Notes: generated by a model not told the origin, from the sequence alone. A DNA stretch of 64,000 bases from Acetobacter sp. 46_36 (GCA_001917135.1 MNTT01000016.1:124518-188517); one strand, 5' to 3'. Positions 1-9,169 are shown, counted from the first letter of the stretch. Program-made: numbers and translations.

Positions 1-762
1 GAAAACGGCAGGGAAACCAAGGTCAAGATGGGCGATGAAATTTCCGCCGACGAGGCGATGGAGCATAAGTGGCGCTACATCAACAAATATATGATAGAAA
101 CACTGGGCGACGATTTCGGACGGGCCTGCACGGAAAAAGAGGCTATGGCCGGAATCGGGGCAGGGTTCTGCTGGGGGCAGAATGCGTTTGCCAAGTCGGA
201 ATTCCTCAAATCTATGAAAAAAGGGGAAGATTTGGACGAGCAGCTGCGTAAACTCAGCGGCTTCCGCAGGCAGAAAGGGCTGTTAAAACGGAGCTATGCC
301 CTGGCGTGCTGCCTGTCCGGCGCATGGACGGCGCAAGATTTGCTGGATTTGCCGGTTTATGAAATCAAGGGCAAAGGGTATGTCCACTGTGCGGTATATA
401 CGCTTGATTTGCACGAGATTATGCCCTGCCGCAGCGACGGCAAAGGCGGATATGCCAAAGACAAAGACGGCAACGACGTGCCGAAAGTCGGCGAGGACGG
501 TTTTTGTCTTGATTTTTATCTGGACAAAGCGCAAGACATTAAAGAAAGCCTGATAGCGCAGGCCGAACGCGGCAAAACGCCGTATAAAACGGTGCGCGAT
601 TTAATGCCGGAAGATATGCTGCGCCAGCTGGAACCGGAGAGGTTTGGCGGTTTTACGGCGGAATCCGAGCAGCGCCGCGACAGCAGTATCGGTGCGGAGA
701 AAAACGGCAAGGGCCGGACGCTGGTAACGGATGCCCGGGCGTTTAAATGGGGAAGGGACTGA
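1..762 (+). CDS. GH24-type lysozyme (muramidase), 3' part
   Basis: The reading frame is open to the left edge, so the gene starts outside the window and the first in-window ATG (28) is probably internal. The visible part matches the second half of phage-type GH24 lysozymes: a Gly-Asp-x-Ile-Ser/Thr-x-x-x-Ala segment (about codons 11-19), a GxGxFCWGQNAFxKSxFL segment (about 54-71), and a GLLKRSYALACCLSG segment where the family has GLvrRRxxExxL. The catalytic Glu near the N-terminus is not visible. About 130 residues follow the domain; the last part is polar and Lys/Arg-rich. GH24 enzymes cleave the MurNAc-GlcNAc bond. Family assignment is from motif memory only. A tandem repeat array starts at its stop codon. 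Confidence 0.6.
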   Translation, partial: ENGRETKVKMGDEISADEAMEHKWRYINKYMIETLGDDFGRACTEKEAMAGIGAGFCWGQNAFAKSEFLKSMKKGEDLDEQLRKLSGFRRQKGLLKRSYALACCLSGAWTAQDLLDLPVYEIKGKGYVHCAVYTLDLHEIMPCRSDGKGGYAKDKDGNDVPKVGEDGFCLDFYLDKAQDIKESLIAQAERGKTPYKTVRDLMPEDMLRQLEPERFGGFTAESEQRRDSSIGAEKNGKGRTLVTDARAFKWGRD

Positions 763-779
763 TTAAGGAGACGGGGTAC

Positions 780-889
780 CCGGTTAAACGAAAAGGGCAG
801 CCGGTTAAAAAGAAGGGAACAGCCGGTTAAAGCAGAGGGAAAATATCGGGGTAAGGCGAAAAGCCTGTCCGGTCAAAGTAACAGGATGT
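780..889. repeat. Degenerate tandem repeat after the GH24 stop codon
   Basis: Copies beginning CCGGTTAAA start at 780, 801 and 823, and a variant CCGGTCAAAG starts at 869. The first three are spaced 21-22 bp apart. The stop region of the lysozyme gene (760-779, TGATTAAGG...) resembles a degenerate first copy. Confidence 0.6.
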
Positions 890-919
890 TAAAGCAACGG
901 CCGACGGCGTATTGGGGTA

Positions 920-2521
920 ATGATGAGGGAAAACAGCTTTTTGAAATATTTTATGCTTGCGGCCGGAGCTGCCGAAATCGGGTTTGCATTGTGGGCATTT
1001 TATTATCATTATATGTGCATGGATCATGTCGAGCATATCCACGCCGCCTGGCTGGTCTGGCAGGGGCAGGTGCCGTACCGCGATTTTTTTGAGCATCATA
1101 ATCCGCTGTTCTGGTATGTTCTGGCACCGTTTGTTGCCGCTTTTTATAAAAATGCGCTGGTCTTGTATGCGGCACGGGTTGTGTCGCTCGGGTTTTACAT
1201 CTTTATGTTTGCGGGGTTTTACAAGCTGTGTCGGGAATTTCTGGCGGTTTCGAAAACGGTTTTCGGGCTGGCGCTGCTGCTGTATTTTCTGGTTTATGAC
1301 AACTATTACCTGTTGTTTGAACTGCAGCCGGACGCGGCGATGTGGGGCTGTTTTTTCTGGGGGCTGGTTTATTATTTCCGCTTTATCGGCGCGGGAGCCG
1401 AAGGGAAGGGGAGTGATATCCGAAAGGCGTATCTGCTCTTTATGGCATCGTTTCTGTTTTTGCAAAAGATACTGATGCTGCTGGCAATTTTGGGCGGTTA
1501 TACGCTTTATCTGATGCGGCGGCGCAGAATTAACTGCCGGGCGGTATGGCAGGAACTGGCCTGGCCGGCTGCTGTTGCGGCGGCGTTTTTGTTCTGGCTT
1601 CATTATACCAACAGCTGGGATTTGTACTTTATATATAATTATGACCTCAATTACTGGATGCAGGAATTTATGGGCGATGCGCGCATTTTGCAGAACTGGC
1701 TTGTTGTCGGGGCGCTGCCGCTGGCGGCGATACTGTCGCTGCACCGCTTTCTGGACAGCCGGAACCTTTACCGCGAGCTTTTGGCCGGGCTGATGTTTTT
1801 GGAGTTTATCGGCAAAATGGCGGTCGGGGCGCCGTATGTGCAGTATTTTATTTTCAGCAATCTGGTTTCGGCGCTCATTGCCGCGGATTATGCGGTAGGA
1901 CAAATCCGGCTGAAAATGGTTAAACTCCTGCTGCTGGCCGGGGCTGCGGCGGGGATAGTCCTGCTCTGGCGCCATCCGCCGAACACGCAGTTTCCGCGTT
2001 ATTATCTTGTACAGGATTACATAACCAAAAATTCCCGGGACAACGAGCCGATTATCAATACGGTTTATTTCTTTTTCAACCTTTACGGGCGCAACCCTTC
2101 ATACTACTGGTTCGGCTACGGCAACGTGGCACAGGCGGCGTATTATCTGTATGGCGTTGACGAGAAGTTTGACCTTAACCGGGCAGTACGCGAAAATATG
2201 CCGAAGTTCGTTTATGCCGTTGAGTATATTAACCTGATGGGAGCGTCGAACAAAGATGATTTGCCGGCGTATCGCGAAAATCTTCAAAAAATATGGGAAA
2301 AGCTGCCGGAAAAAAAGGAAAGCCGCAGCGACTTTGTCAAACGATGGACGACGGTTTCGTTCGGCTGGCCGGATTATAACTTTCTGAAGGTTCATTATAT
2401 GCTGACGCCGTATCCGCCGCTGCTGGTGCGGCGCGATCTTGCGGGCGGTGCGGGGATGCAGCCGGCAGGCAGCAAAGGGGTGTTGCCGGCAGGCAGGGCT
2501 GAATTCCGGGTAAAAGAATAA
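920..2521 (+). CDS. GT-C-type membrane glycosyltransferase
   Basis: A 533-residue polytopic membrane protein with about 10 hydrophobic segments. The first periplasmic loop (about residues 33-62) carries DHVEHIHAAWLVWQG followed by PYRDFFEHHNP, an acidic/His loop of the type found in ArnT/PMT-like GT-C enzymes. These transfer sugars from polyprenyl-phosphate donors on the outer face of the inner membrane. After the last membrane segment (about residue 340) there is a soluble domain rich in Tyr and Phe. The start is the first of two adjacent ATGs; a weak GGGG lies just upstream. The acceptor cannot be deduced; kdsB downstream suggests an envelope polysaccharide or LPS role, which is inference. 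Confidence 0.65.
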   Translation: MMRENSFLKYFMLAAGAAEIGFALWAFYYHYMCMDHVEHIHAAWLVWQGQVPYRDFFEHHNPLFWYVLAPFVAAFYKNALVLYAARVVSLGFYIFMFAGFYKLCREFLAVSKTVFGLALLLYFLVYDNYYLLFELQPDAAMWGCFFWGLVYYFRFIGAGAEGKGSDIRKAYLLFMASFLFLQKILMLLAILGGYTLYLMRRRRINCRAVWQELAWPAAVAAAFLFWLHYTNSWDLYFIYNYDLNYWMQEFMGDARILQNWLVVGALPLAAILSLHRFLDSRNLYRELLAGLMFLEFIGKMAVGAPYVQYFIFSNLVSALIAADYAVGQIRLKMVKLLLLAGAAAGIVLLWRHPPNTQFPRYYLVQDYITKNSRDNEPIINTVYFFFNLYGRNPSYYWFGYGNVAQAAYYLYGVDEKFDLNRAVRENMPKFVYAVEYINLMGASNKDDLPAYRENLQKIWEKLPEKKESRSDFVKRWTTVSFGWPDYNFLKVHYMLTPYPPLLVRRDLAGGAGMQPAGSKGVLPAGRAEFRVKE

Positions 2522-2634
2522 AATTAGAACAAAAAATGCAGCGGACTGTGCAAAACTTTGCAGATATTCTTGTCATACATTGCAAATCGGGCATTATGAA
2601 ACTATGTTAGGATTTATATTACGGAGCTAAACTG

Positions 2635-3441
2635 ATGGTAAAGACCCTTGTTGTGATTCCGGCGCGCTACGGTTCGTCGCGCTTTCCGGGGAAACCGCTG
2701 GCCAAGATTGCCGGCAAAGAAATGCTGCTGCGCGTGGTCGATATTGCGCGCAAGGGAACGGCGCATACCGATGCGCGAATCGTGGTCGCGACCGAGGACG
2801 AGCGGATTACGGACTTTTGCAAGACGCACGGAATCGAATGCCTGATGACGTCTGATGCCTGCAAGACCGGCTCCGACCGTGTGTGCGAAGCGGTGAAAAT
2901 CCTTGATATCAAGCCGGAACTGATTATCAATCTGCAGGGGGACAATCCGGTCTGCCCGCCGTGGTTTATCGAAGAGCTGATTAAGGCTTTTGAAGAAGAT
3001 CCGACGGTGGATTTGGTTACGCCGTGCACAGAGCTCAGCTGGGAAGCGCTGGACAAGCTGCGCGAAAGCAAAAAGTCGACGCCGTTTTCGGGGACGACCT
3101 GCGTGGCAGACAAGGACGGCTATGCGTTGTGGTTTTCCAAGAACATTATTCCGGCCGTGCGCAAAGAAGACGCTTTGCGCGAAAAGGGCGGCAAAAGCCC
3201 GGTGCTGCGGCATATCGGCCTGTATGGATACAAATATGATTCTTTATTCAAATTCAAATCTTTAGAAGAAGGAATTTATGAAAAACTTGAAGGTTTGGAA
3301 CAGCTGCGCTTTTTGGAAAACGGCATGAAAATCAAGATTGCAAAAGTGGATTACCGTCAGTTTGAAGGAATGAGCGGGGTGGATTCGCCCGAAGACGTGA
3401 AGAGGGCGGAAGCTCTGTTTGCCAAATACGGCGAGTTTTAG
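2635..3441 (+). CDS. kdsB: 3-deoxy-manno-octulosonate cytidylyltransferase
   Basis: Makes CMP-Kdo from CTP and Kdo for the inner core of lipopolysaccharide, in the cytoplasm. The 268-residue length fits the family. The N-terminal nucleotide-binding motif IPARYGSSRFPGKPL is at residues 8-22, MTSDACKTGSDR at 71-82, and LRHIGLYGY at about 200-208. Where KdsB normally has QGDEP, this protein has QGDNP (101-105), a change beside the metal/CTP-binding Asp. That may mark a divergent subfamily, possibly one acting on an amino-Kdo-like sugar. A histidine-phosphatase-like gene follows 72 bp downstream on the same strand. Confidence 0.85.
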   Translation: MVKTLVVIPARYGSSRFPGKPLAKIAGKEMLLRVVDIARKGTAHTDARIVVATEDERITDFCKTHGIECLMTSDACKTGSDRVCEAVKILDIKPELIINLQGDNPVCPPWFIEELIKAFEEDPTVDLVTPCTELSWEALDKLRESKKSTPFSGTTCVADKDGYALWFSKNIIPAVRKEDALREKGGKSPVLRHIGLYGYKYDSLFKFKSLEEGIYEKLEGLEQLRFLENGMKIKIAKVDYRQFEGMSGVDSPEDVKRAEALFAKYGEF

Positions 3442-3513
3442 CGAGCTGTTCTTTGAGAGGCAGAAGCTGAAATTTGTAGAAAAAGCTAAGATATTTTTAG
3501 GAGACAAAAACAG

Positions 3514-4167
3514 ATGACGACGAGAATAATTATTGCGCGCCACGGAAATAACTTTACCAAAGAACAGACGCCGCTCCGGGTCGGAGCACGGACAGATTTG
3601 CCGCTGGTAGAAACGGAGAGGGGGACAAATATCGGCAAATATCTGAAAATGCGTACGCTTATTCCGGCTGTTGTCTTTGCTGCTCCGCTGAAACGGACGA
3701 CGGAAACTGCGCGTCTGGCGATTGCGGCGCTGGATAAGGATATCCCGCTGGTGACTGACAGCCGCTTTACCGAAATCGACTACGGCCCGGACGAAGGCAA
3801 GCCGGAGACGGAAGTTGTAGCGCGCGTAGGGCAGGAAGCTATGGACGCCTGGGAACGCGAGGCGATTGTTCCTGCGGGCTGGAATGTTTCGGTGGACGCC
3901 ATTATCAAAGCCTGGAAAGATTTTGCAGCAGAAGTTGAACGCGATTATAAAGACAAAACGGTTATGGTGGTCAGCTCCAACGGCATTATTCGCTTTGCGC
4001 CGCATCTGACGGGAAATTTTAAGAAATTCAGCGAAGAGTTTGATATAAAAGTCGGTACAGGCGGCGTCTGCATTCTGGAAAAAGAAGACGGCGACGCATA
4101 TTGGACCGTCAAGGAATGGGGTATTAAGCCGAAAGACAAACTGACTGATGCGGTTAAGTCGCATTGA
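3514..4167 (+). CDS. Histidine phosphatase (phosphoglycerate mutase-like) family protein, altered active site
   Basis: A 217-residue cytoplasmic protein with the family signatures ARHGN (RHG at 9-11, nucleophile His10), APLKRTTETA (57-66) and an acidic FTEIDYG segment (about 85-91). The second catalytic His, normally in a V(S/T)HGG motif, is replaced: the sequence reads MVVSSNGIIRFA with SSNG at 154-157. It could still be active with Asn there, or be a binding protein. AGGAGA precedes the ATG by about 8 nt. Position behind kdsB hints at sugar phosphate metabolism, but the substrate is unknown. Confidence 0.65.
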   Translation: MTTRIIIARHGNNFTKEQTPLRVGARTDLPLVETERGTNIGKYLKMRTLIPAVVFAAPLKRTTETARLAIAALDKDIPLVTDSRFTEIDYGPDEGKPETEVVARVGQEAMDAWEREAIVPAGWNVSVDAIIKAWKDFAAEVERDYKDKTVMVVSSNGIIRFAPHLTGNFKKFSEEFDIKVGTGGVCILEKEDGDAYWTVKEWGIKPKDKLTDAVKSH

Positions 4168-4245
4168 GGCAGTTGAGCACAGCCTTGTTGCGTTTTGGCG
4201 CGAATGGCGTTTGCGGGCTTTTAGTTTTCAAATTATGGAATTGTG

Positions 4246-4300
4246 AAGAGGTTTCAATTGCGGTGTTTAAAGTAAGCGCTTGATTTGAAACCTCTTTTTT
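4246..4300 (+). terminator. Rho-independent terminator
   Basis: A perfect 12-bp inverted repeat (AAGAGGTTTCAA at 4246-4257 with TTGAAACCTCTT at 4285-4296) with a long 27-nt loop, followed by a T-rich run. It lies downstream of the kdsB/phosphatase pair. Confidence 0.6.
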
Positions 4301-4449
4301 CTTTTTTCGTATCATTTAGTATACATAAGATATATTATGCGACAAGGTGGAGAGAAGACGGGAGGGGGCTTTGTTTCTGTATTTTTGCGGCATTTTTACT
4401 GCATTTAAATAAATTGGCGTCTATTATTAGATTGAACAGGAGCAGACTA

Positions 4450-5049
4450 ATGTTTACATCAGCAGATGCCATACAAAAGGACAATAAAGACAACGCCGCC
4501 ATATCGCAAGACGCGCAGCGGCGCAATGCCGGTCTGGCCGGAAGTGCGAACAATCCGGACGGCGCAGCAACTGCAGAATGTTCGTTTGCAATGTCAGAAT
4601 ATTCGAATACAATGTCAGCGACGGCTGAGCAAAATGTGTTGCAACGGCGGATTCATCTGGCAGCGCATTCGGATTCTGCACCTCAGCCTGTGTCCGGCGG
4701 TTCCCGCAGTATGTTTTATTATATGTTTAAATGTATGGTTTTGAAGTATTTTTCGAAAAAAGGACGTGCCAGCCGCAAAGAATATTGGTCTTTTGTATTG
4801 TTTACGCTATCGTTGCAAATGCTGGCTTTTTATCTTTTTTATGTCCGGATGGAAGATTTTCCGAATTTGCTGCAAAGTTTGGATGTTATCGGAAAAGTTA
4901 CGCTTATTCCGACAGTTACGGTTATTATCCGCCGGGTGCACGATTTTGGAAAATCCGGATGGTGGCTGTTTGTACCGACGTATAAGATTATTTTGTTTGC
5001 GTTTATCAAAGGCGATGAAGGCGCAAACCAATTCGGCGCTCCGGAATAA
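4450..5049 (+). CDS. DUF805 family inner-membrane protein
   Basis: 199 residues from the ATG at 4450, chosen because CAGGAG lies about 10 nt upstream; the frame also extends further upstream without such a site. The first 100 residues are polar, Ala/Ser/Asn-rich and probably cytoplasmic. The DUF805 signature follows: RASRKEYW (106-113), hydrophobic segments, RRVHDFGKSGWW (161-172), another membrane segment, and a C-terminal GANQFG. Function of DUF805 is unknown. A second DUF805 protein lies at 52515-53405. Confidence 0.75.
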   Translation: MFTSADAIQKDNKDNAAISQDAQRRNAGLAGSANNPDGAATAECSFAMSEYSNTMSATAEQNVLQRRIHLAAHSDSAPQPVSGGSRSMFYYMFKCMVLKYFSKKGRASRKEYWSFVLFTLSLQMLAFYLFYVRMEDFPNLLQSLDVIGKVTLIPTVTVIIRRVHDFGKSGWWLFVPTYKIILFAFIKGDEGANQFGAPE

Positions 5050-5124
5050 ATCCTGAAATAAAGCCTGATGAAATACAGCCAGGAAAGGATTTGGAACAAA
5101 ATCCTGATTATCCCGAATAAAGCC
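5042..5124. repeat. Short degenerate repeats overlapping the DUF805 stop codon
   Basis: Units of the type GAATAAATCCT, GAAATAAAGCCT, GATGAAATACAGCC and GAATAAAGCC follow each other. The first contains the gene's own TAA stop. Confidence 0.5.
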
Positions 5125-5171
5125 AGCCGAAGGCAGAACGGCGACATAAGCCGGGCGAAAAACGGGAAGCA

Positions 5172-5203
5172 TAAAAACAATACCGGGCGTAAACCCGGCA
5201 TTG
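5172..5203 (-). terminator. Rho-independent terminator
   Basis: Stem CAATACCGGG (5178-5187) with CCCGGCATTG (5194-5203) and a 6-nt loop. On the minus strand it is followed by a T-run, so it ends the minus-strand gene at 5235-5888. Confidence 0.65.
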
Positions 5204-5234
5204 TCTGTTGAAATATCAGCGAAGATATGGAAAG

Positions 5235-5888
5235 TCAGATTTCCTCTACGCTTTTGAACGCCTTTTCAATGCTTTGCGGCGGCAATTGGCGACGGAAAGT
5301 TTCCAGCGCGGCAAAATAGCGGCGCAGAAATTCCTTTTTTTGTCCGTCGTGGCCGGCGGCTGAGCGATTCTGTTTGGTGAAATAGAAGTATTCCATATGC
5401 AGAATCAAAGCTTGTTTTTCTACAGGGCCGGTCGGTTGTATGCCCCCTGCTCCGTTTTGCGTCGCTTTTACGTCGTCAGCGGCGAAACCGAACGCATGGT
5501 TGCAAATGACATTGCTCCCCTTTTGCAATAATGTTTCGGCATAAGCTTCTGAAAACAAATAAAAAGCATTGGCAACGGTCAAGGTTCCGTTCTGGAATGA
5601 TTCTCCGGCAAGTTTTTTATAATTTTCAGCGGCGGCCGGTGCATGAAGCCCCTCTCCGATGTTTAAAAGCCAGACGGTAAAGTCTGAGTAGTCCAGCCGG
5701 AAATCGCTGCCGATGTTCAGATTGTCGACTTCGGCGCTTTGATTCTGGAGGGCTTTTGCCCAGCGGGAACGGCGGTATTCCGGAACACGGAAGACACGTT
5801 TCACCTGTTTGGCAAGCGATTGATAAAACAACGTTTTAAATTCGGCGTAAGTGATAACGCCAAGACTGTTGGTAAAAAATGCTAACAT
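5235..5888 (-). CDS. Hypothetical protein, SD-less start
   Basis: I do not recognise this 217-residue protein. It has no clear signal peptide or membrane segment, is rich in aromatic residues (several Tyr/Phe clusters near 130-190), and ends in a basic/acidic helix-like tail. The leader upstream of ATG 5888 is AT-rich without a Shine-Dalgarno sequence. A TTGACA box with CTATTT 16 bp further lies about 75-105 bp upstream. A terminator follows the stop. It is monocistronic, probably lineage-specific. Confidence 0.65.
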   Translation of the reverse strand: MLAFFTNSLGVITYAEFKTLFYQSLAKQVKRVFRVPEYRRSRWAKALQNQSAEVDNLNIGSDFRLDYSDFTVWLLNIGEGLHAPAAAENYKKLAGESFQNGTLTVANAFYLFSEAYAETLLQKGSNVICNHAFGFAADDVKATQNGAGGIQPTGPVEKQALILHMEYFYFTKQNRSAAGHDGQKKEFLRRYFAALETFRRQLPPQSIEKAFKSVEEI

Positions 5889-5965
5889 AAAGCTTAAGAT
5901 TTAATAATTATTATTGAAGGCGGTTGTGCCGCCGGTTTGGCAGAATAATACAAAATGTTTGTTTC

Positions 5966-5993
5966 AAATAGCATCTTGCATATGCAGTGTCAA
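5966..5993 (-). promoter_or_regulatory. Candidate sigma70-like promoter for the 5235-5888 gene
   Basis: On the minus strand, TTGACA (5993-5988), 16-bp spacer, CTATTT (5971-5966). Confidence 0.35.
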
Positions 5994-6161
5994 GGAATTT
6001 TTGCGGCATTCGGTGCGGGAAAACCGCGGGAACAGGCGGCAAAAAACGCTTGATTTTTGCCGCAGGCAGCGGTAAATGTAATTTGGTTTCGGGGAACCGG
6101 ATTGGTTTCGAGAAACCGGAGCGGCAGAAAAATATTTCAGCAACGGAGGCAGACTGGGACT

Positions 6162-6968
6162 ATGACAACGGCAAAAAGGCGTTTCGGCTTAAAATTGTGG
6201 TCGAAAGATTTTATTAAAAACAAGGCGTTTGTGCAGTCGGCGGAAGCGGCGCTTAAAGACGGAAAATTTGATTATCTGGAGCTTTTTGCCCTGCCCGACA
6301 CGTTTGAAGAAACGCAGGCTGCGGTCAAGGCAGCGTTCGGAGGCGTTTTGGCGGTTATCCATGCGCCGCACGCCGTGCAGAAACTGGATATTTCCAATCC
6401 GGAGGAGTTTGAAAGCAACCGGCAGAGGCTCATGTCGTCGCAGCAGTTTGCCGATATGCTGGGGGCGGAGATGATTATTCTGCATCCGGGGCTTTGGCGC
6501 GGCGAAAAATATCTGGAAGAAAGCATGCGCCAGTTTAAGGCATTCGGCGATGCGCGCCTGACGGTGGAAAACCTGCCGGGATACTGTTCGCAGACCAAGC
6601 GCGAGCTGCATGGCATTACGCCCGACGAAATCAGGCGTTTTATCAGCGAAACGGGGGCAAAGTTCTGTCTTGATTTTTCACATGCCATTTGCGGGGCAAA
6701 TACTTATAACCGCGATATTTATGAGGTATTGTCCGAGTTTGCAGCGCTCAAGCCGGCGATGTATCATCTGTGCGACGGCGATGTTGCAAGCACTTGCGAC
6801 GACCACAGACACTACGGCGAAGGCAATTATGACCTCCGGCGGCTGGTAACGGAATTTACCGCCGGCAATGCATTGATAACCATGGAAACCGGACACGGCA
6901 TTCCGACAGACGTCCGCCCGTGGCTTGACGATATTGCATATTTACGCAGCCTGTTGCAACCGGAATAG
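6162..6968 (+). CDS. TIM-barrel sugar isomerase/epimerase-like (AP endonuclease IV fold) protein
   Basis: 268 residues from ATG 6162, which has GGAGG about 12 nt upstream; the frame continues upstream without a better start. The pattern fits the xylose-isomerase-like TIM-barrel superfamily: VIHAPH, MIILHPGLW, LTVENLPGY, KFCLDFSHAI, MYHLCDGD and ITMETGHG lie on successive predicted strands and supply the His, Glu and Asp metal ligands. Members isomerise or epimerise sugars and related compounds, or act as endonuclease IV. The substrate cannot be assigned. Neighbours give no pathway clue. Confidence 0.6.
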   Translation: MTTAKRRFGLKLWSKDFIKNKAFVQSAEAALKDGKFDYLELFALPDTFEETQAAVKAAFGGVLAVIHAPHAVQKLDISNPEEFESNRQRLMSSQQFADMLGAEMIILHPGLWRGEKYLEESMRQFKAFGDARLTVENLPGYCSQTKRELHGITPDEIRRFISETGAKFCLDFSHAICGANTYNRDIYEVLSEFAALKPAMYHLCDGDVASTCDDHRHYGEGNYDLRRLVTEFTAGNALITMETGHGIPTDVRPWLDDIAYLRSLLQPE

Positions 6969-7005
6969 CGGGAACATAACGCCGGGGACGGACGGAAAAG
7001 CCCGG

Positions 7006-7038
7006 AAAATGCCGTTTTTGACGAAACGGCATTTTTTT
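7006..7038 (+). terminator. Rho-independent terminator
   Basis: A 12-bp stem AAAATGCCGTTT / AAACGGCATTTT with a 6-nt loop and T-run, 38 bp after the TIM-barrel gene. Confidence 0.8.
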
Positions 7039-7141
7039 GTTGTGCCGCGGCGATTTTTGATGTATACTTCTATATATTGGAGCGAAAAAGCATACGGCAC
7101 TGAAATGATGCCGGCATCTAAAAACAACGGAGGAAAGAAAA

Positions 7142-7408
7142 ATGGGCTGCTTTTTGCTGAACGAACTGGGAGAAGTGCTGCTGGAGATTAAGTCCGGACT
7201 GGGCTTTGGCGCCGACATGCGGCTCGAAGTCAATGAATCGGCGCAATCGGCGGTTCTGCGCAGTGCTGCGGAAAGTTTTGCCATAGATTTTGTTCATGAA
7301 GAGTTGATGCTGCCGTTGAAAAGAAACCGCTATCTGTTTGTCGTGGAAAGAAATAATCAGTTTTATGCCATGAACAGCAAACTGGCGAAGGTGGTCTTCG
7401 TAGATTAA
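7142..7408 (+). CDS. Small hypothetical protein
   Basis: 88 residues with a strong GGAGG about 9 nt before the ATG. No recognised domain. The sequence alternates hydrophobic and charged residues (for example LLEIKSGL, RYLFVVERN), suggesting a small beta-rich or mixed fold, without signal peptide. It ends 25 bp before the lipoprotein gene at 7434, so the two are probably cotranscribed. Confidence 0.6.
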   Translation: MGCFLLNELGEVLLEIKSGLGFGADMRLEVNESAQSAVLRSAAESFAIDFVHEELMLPLKRNRYLFVVERNNQFYAMNSKLAKVVFVD

Positions 7409-7433
7409 GGGACAGAAACCGGAAGGAAAAAAC

Positions 7434-8828
7434 ATGAAAGCAGATGTTTATACGGGATTTTTGACAGACAAGGTAAAAGTTTTCGGAACCGAACGCAGGG
7501 CGAAGCCGTTTGTTTTGCCGGGAAAAGTGCTGCGCCGGGTTACCCCTTTCCTGCTGGCTTCGGCAATGACGCTGACGGCCTGTTCGCCTAAGCAGAATCA
7601 GGAAGAAAAAGAAAATAACGGGCAGTACGTTGATTATACGGAAATTTACCATGATGTCGTTGACCGCTACAATCTGACGGAATTGAAAGCAAAAGAGCCG
7701 CTGTCGCAAGAGGAAATCAACGAGCTGATTATCCATACCGACGCGCCGGAGCTGAGGGACAGGAATTTTAACCACTGCCCCGAAAACAATGCCAATTTCT
7801 GGGAAATCGTCAAAAACGGCATTAACGCGACGAAAGCGGTGCAGAACAGCCCTGCCCTGACTTATAATCAGAAAAAAGAATATCAGATTACGGCTTATAA
7901 GATGCTGGCGCAAATCAGCCGCGTCAAGGGAACCAAAGACGAAGTCGATTTGAGCGATTACAATAACTTGAAAGCGTTTCTTTATTTTGAAAAAGTGCTG
8001 CGGTACGGCGACAACTATGATGAGGTTTTGCAAAAAAGCGCCGGCTGGATTGACGAACGGGACGAACTTTTCGGGCGATATTACAAGGATTATCAGGCTT
8101 TGGTGCACAAGGCGGCCCAATATCCGGGAGTGAAAAAGTTAGCGCAGGCTCTTTATAACTGCAATGACCGGTTTATGATTTCCTATGCCGACAGCGCGAA
8201 AGCCAATGCTCTGAGTAAAAAGATGCTGCAGAAATGGCTGCAAAAACAGGAGATTAAAGACGACAGCCTGTGGTATTTTACCTCGGTTAACGAGGATGAT
8301 TTTGCCAATGCCGTGGCTTATTGGTGTCGGCGCGGAATGAGTGTCGGACTGAGTCTGGGTGTTGACAGCAGCGGAAATTTATCCGAAGGGGATTTTTCGC
8401 CGGTGGGGGCAGTTATTATCCACGAGCTGCAACATGTTATGCAGAAAAAGCCGGCTTCGGCAGAACTTCCCGAAGACAACCGCAAAGGCGATGACAATCT
8501 CAGCATTGTATTCAGAGAGAACGGCTATGATGACAATATTTTATCGGAGCTGGGCCCTACCCTGTGTTCGCTGACTATGGAAGACCGCATTTACAAAGCC
8601 GTTAAAGGGATTGAGGCGGATAAAGTTTTGGATTACGGCACGATTGAAACCGGCAGCCGCCGGATAAAAATGGGCGAAGTTGCGGTTTGGTTCGGCGAGA
8701 TGATGGAAAAATATCCGCATCGCAGTATTGACCGGATTGTCGCAGAAGACGAAGTCCTTTCCGGGCTTAACCAATGGGGAATGGACGGAAAGACAAAGGC
8801 CTACCGCCGCGGTGACAACGGGCGTTAA
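7434..8828 (+). CDS. Lipoprotein with HExxH zinc-metallopeptidase motif
   Basis: 464 residues. After an unusually long charged N-region (about 35 residues) comes a hydrophobic stretch ending in the lipobox LTAC, with Cys50 as lipidation site. GGAAGG lies upstream of the ATG. The motif VIIHELQHV (HELQH at 330-334) fits the zinc ligands and general base of gluzincins; Glu372 in ILSELG is a possible third ligand. Peptidase activity is inferred from the motif only. It would be anchored in the periplasm. A second unrelated-looking HExxH protein is at 44420-46930. A conserved cytosolic-start alternative was not seen. Confidence 0.6.
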   Translation: MKADVYTGFLTDKVKVFGTERRAKPFVLPGKVLRRVTPFLLASAMTLTACSPKQNQEEKENNGQYVDYTEIYHDVVDRYNLTELKAKEPLSQEEINELIIHTDAPELRDRNFNHCPENNANFWEIVKNGINATKAVQNSPALTYNQKKEYQITAYKMLAQISRVKGTKDEVDLSDYNNLKAFLYFEKVLRYGDNYDEVLQKSAGWIDERDELFGRYYKDYQALVHKAAQYPGVKKLAQALYNCNDRFMISYADSAKANALSKKMLQKWLQKQEIKDDSLWYFTSVNEDDFANAVAYWCRRGMSVGLSLGVDSSGNLSEGDFSPVGAVIIHELQHVMQKKPASAELPEDNRKGDDNLSIVFRENGYDDNILSELGPTLCSLTMEDRIYKAVKGIEADKVLDYGTIETGSRRIKMGEVAVWFGEMMEKYPHRSIDRIVAEDEVLSGLNQWGMDGKTKAYRRGDNGR

Positions 8829-8966
8829 ACCGGTCAGCCGGAAAGCAGCGCCGGCGGCGAAGAGGGCTATTGCGGAAAAGAATATCGCGGGCGGCAAAAA
8901 AAGTTCCACAAGCGGCAGAATTTTGCTTGCATTTTATTTTATTTGCTTTTATATATCGGTTCTAAC

Positions 8967-9058
8967 GGAGAGATGGCAGAGTGGTCGAATGCGGTTGACT
9001 CGAAATCAATTGTACTCTTCACGGGGTACCCAGGGTTCGAATCCCTGTCTCTCCGCCA
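8967..9058 (+). tRNA. tRNA-Ser (anticodon CGA)
   Basis: A class II tRNA of 92 nt: acceptor GGAGAGA with TCTCTCC, long variable arm, anticodon loop CTCGAAA, perfect T-arm CAGGG/CCCTG, encoded CCA. It reads UCG codons. Confidence 0.95.
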
Positions 9059-9067
9059 TTTTGATTA

Positions 9068-9112
9068 AAAAGACGCCTGATATCGGAAGGTATTCGATAA
9101 CGGCGTTTTTTT
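9068..9112 (+). terminator. Terminator of tRNA-Ser
   Basis: Outer stem AAAAGACGCC with GGCGTTTTTT and inner TATCG/CGATA, followed by T residues, 9 bp after the tRNA. Confidence 0.6.
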
Positions 9113-9169
9113 GTGTTTCAAATTTTTTGTCTTTCAAAAGCCTTTATTTTTTGCGGATTTGAATCAAAA

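Noticed and set aside
827..1975. 382-codon minus-strand ORF opposite the GT-C gene
   Set aside because: Gln/Arg-rich shadow of a membrane protein frame.
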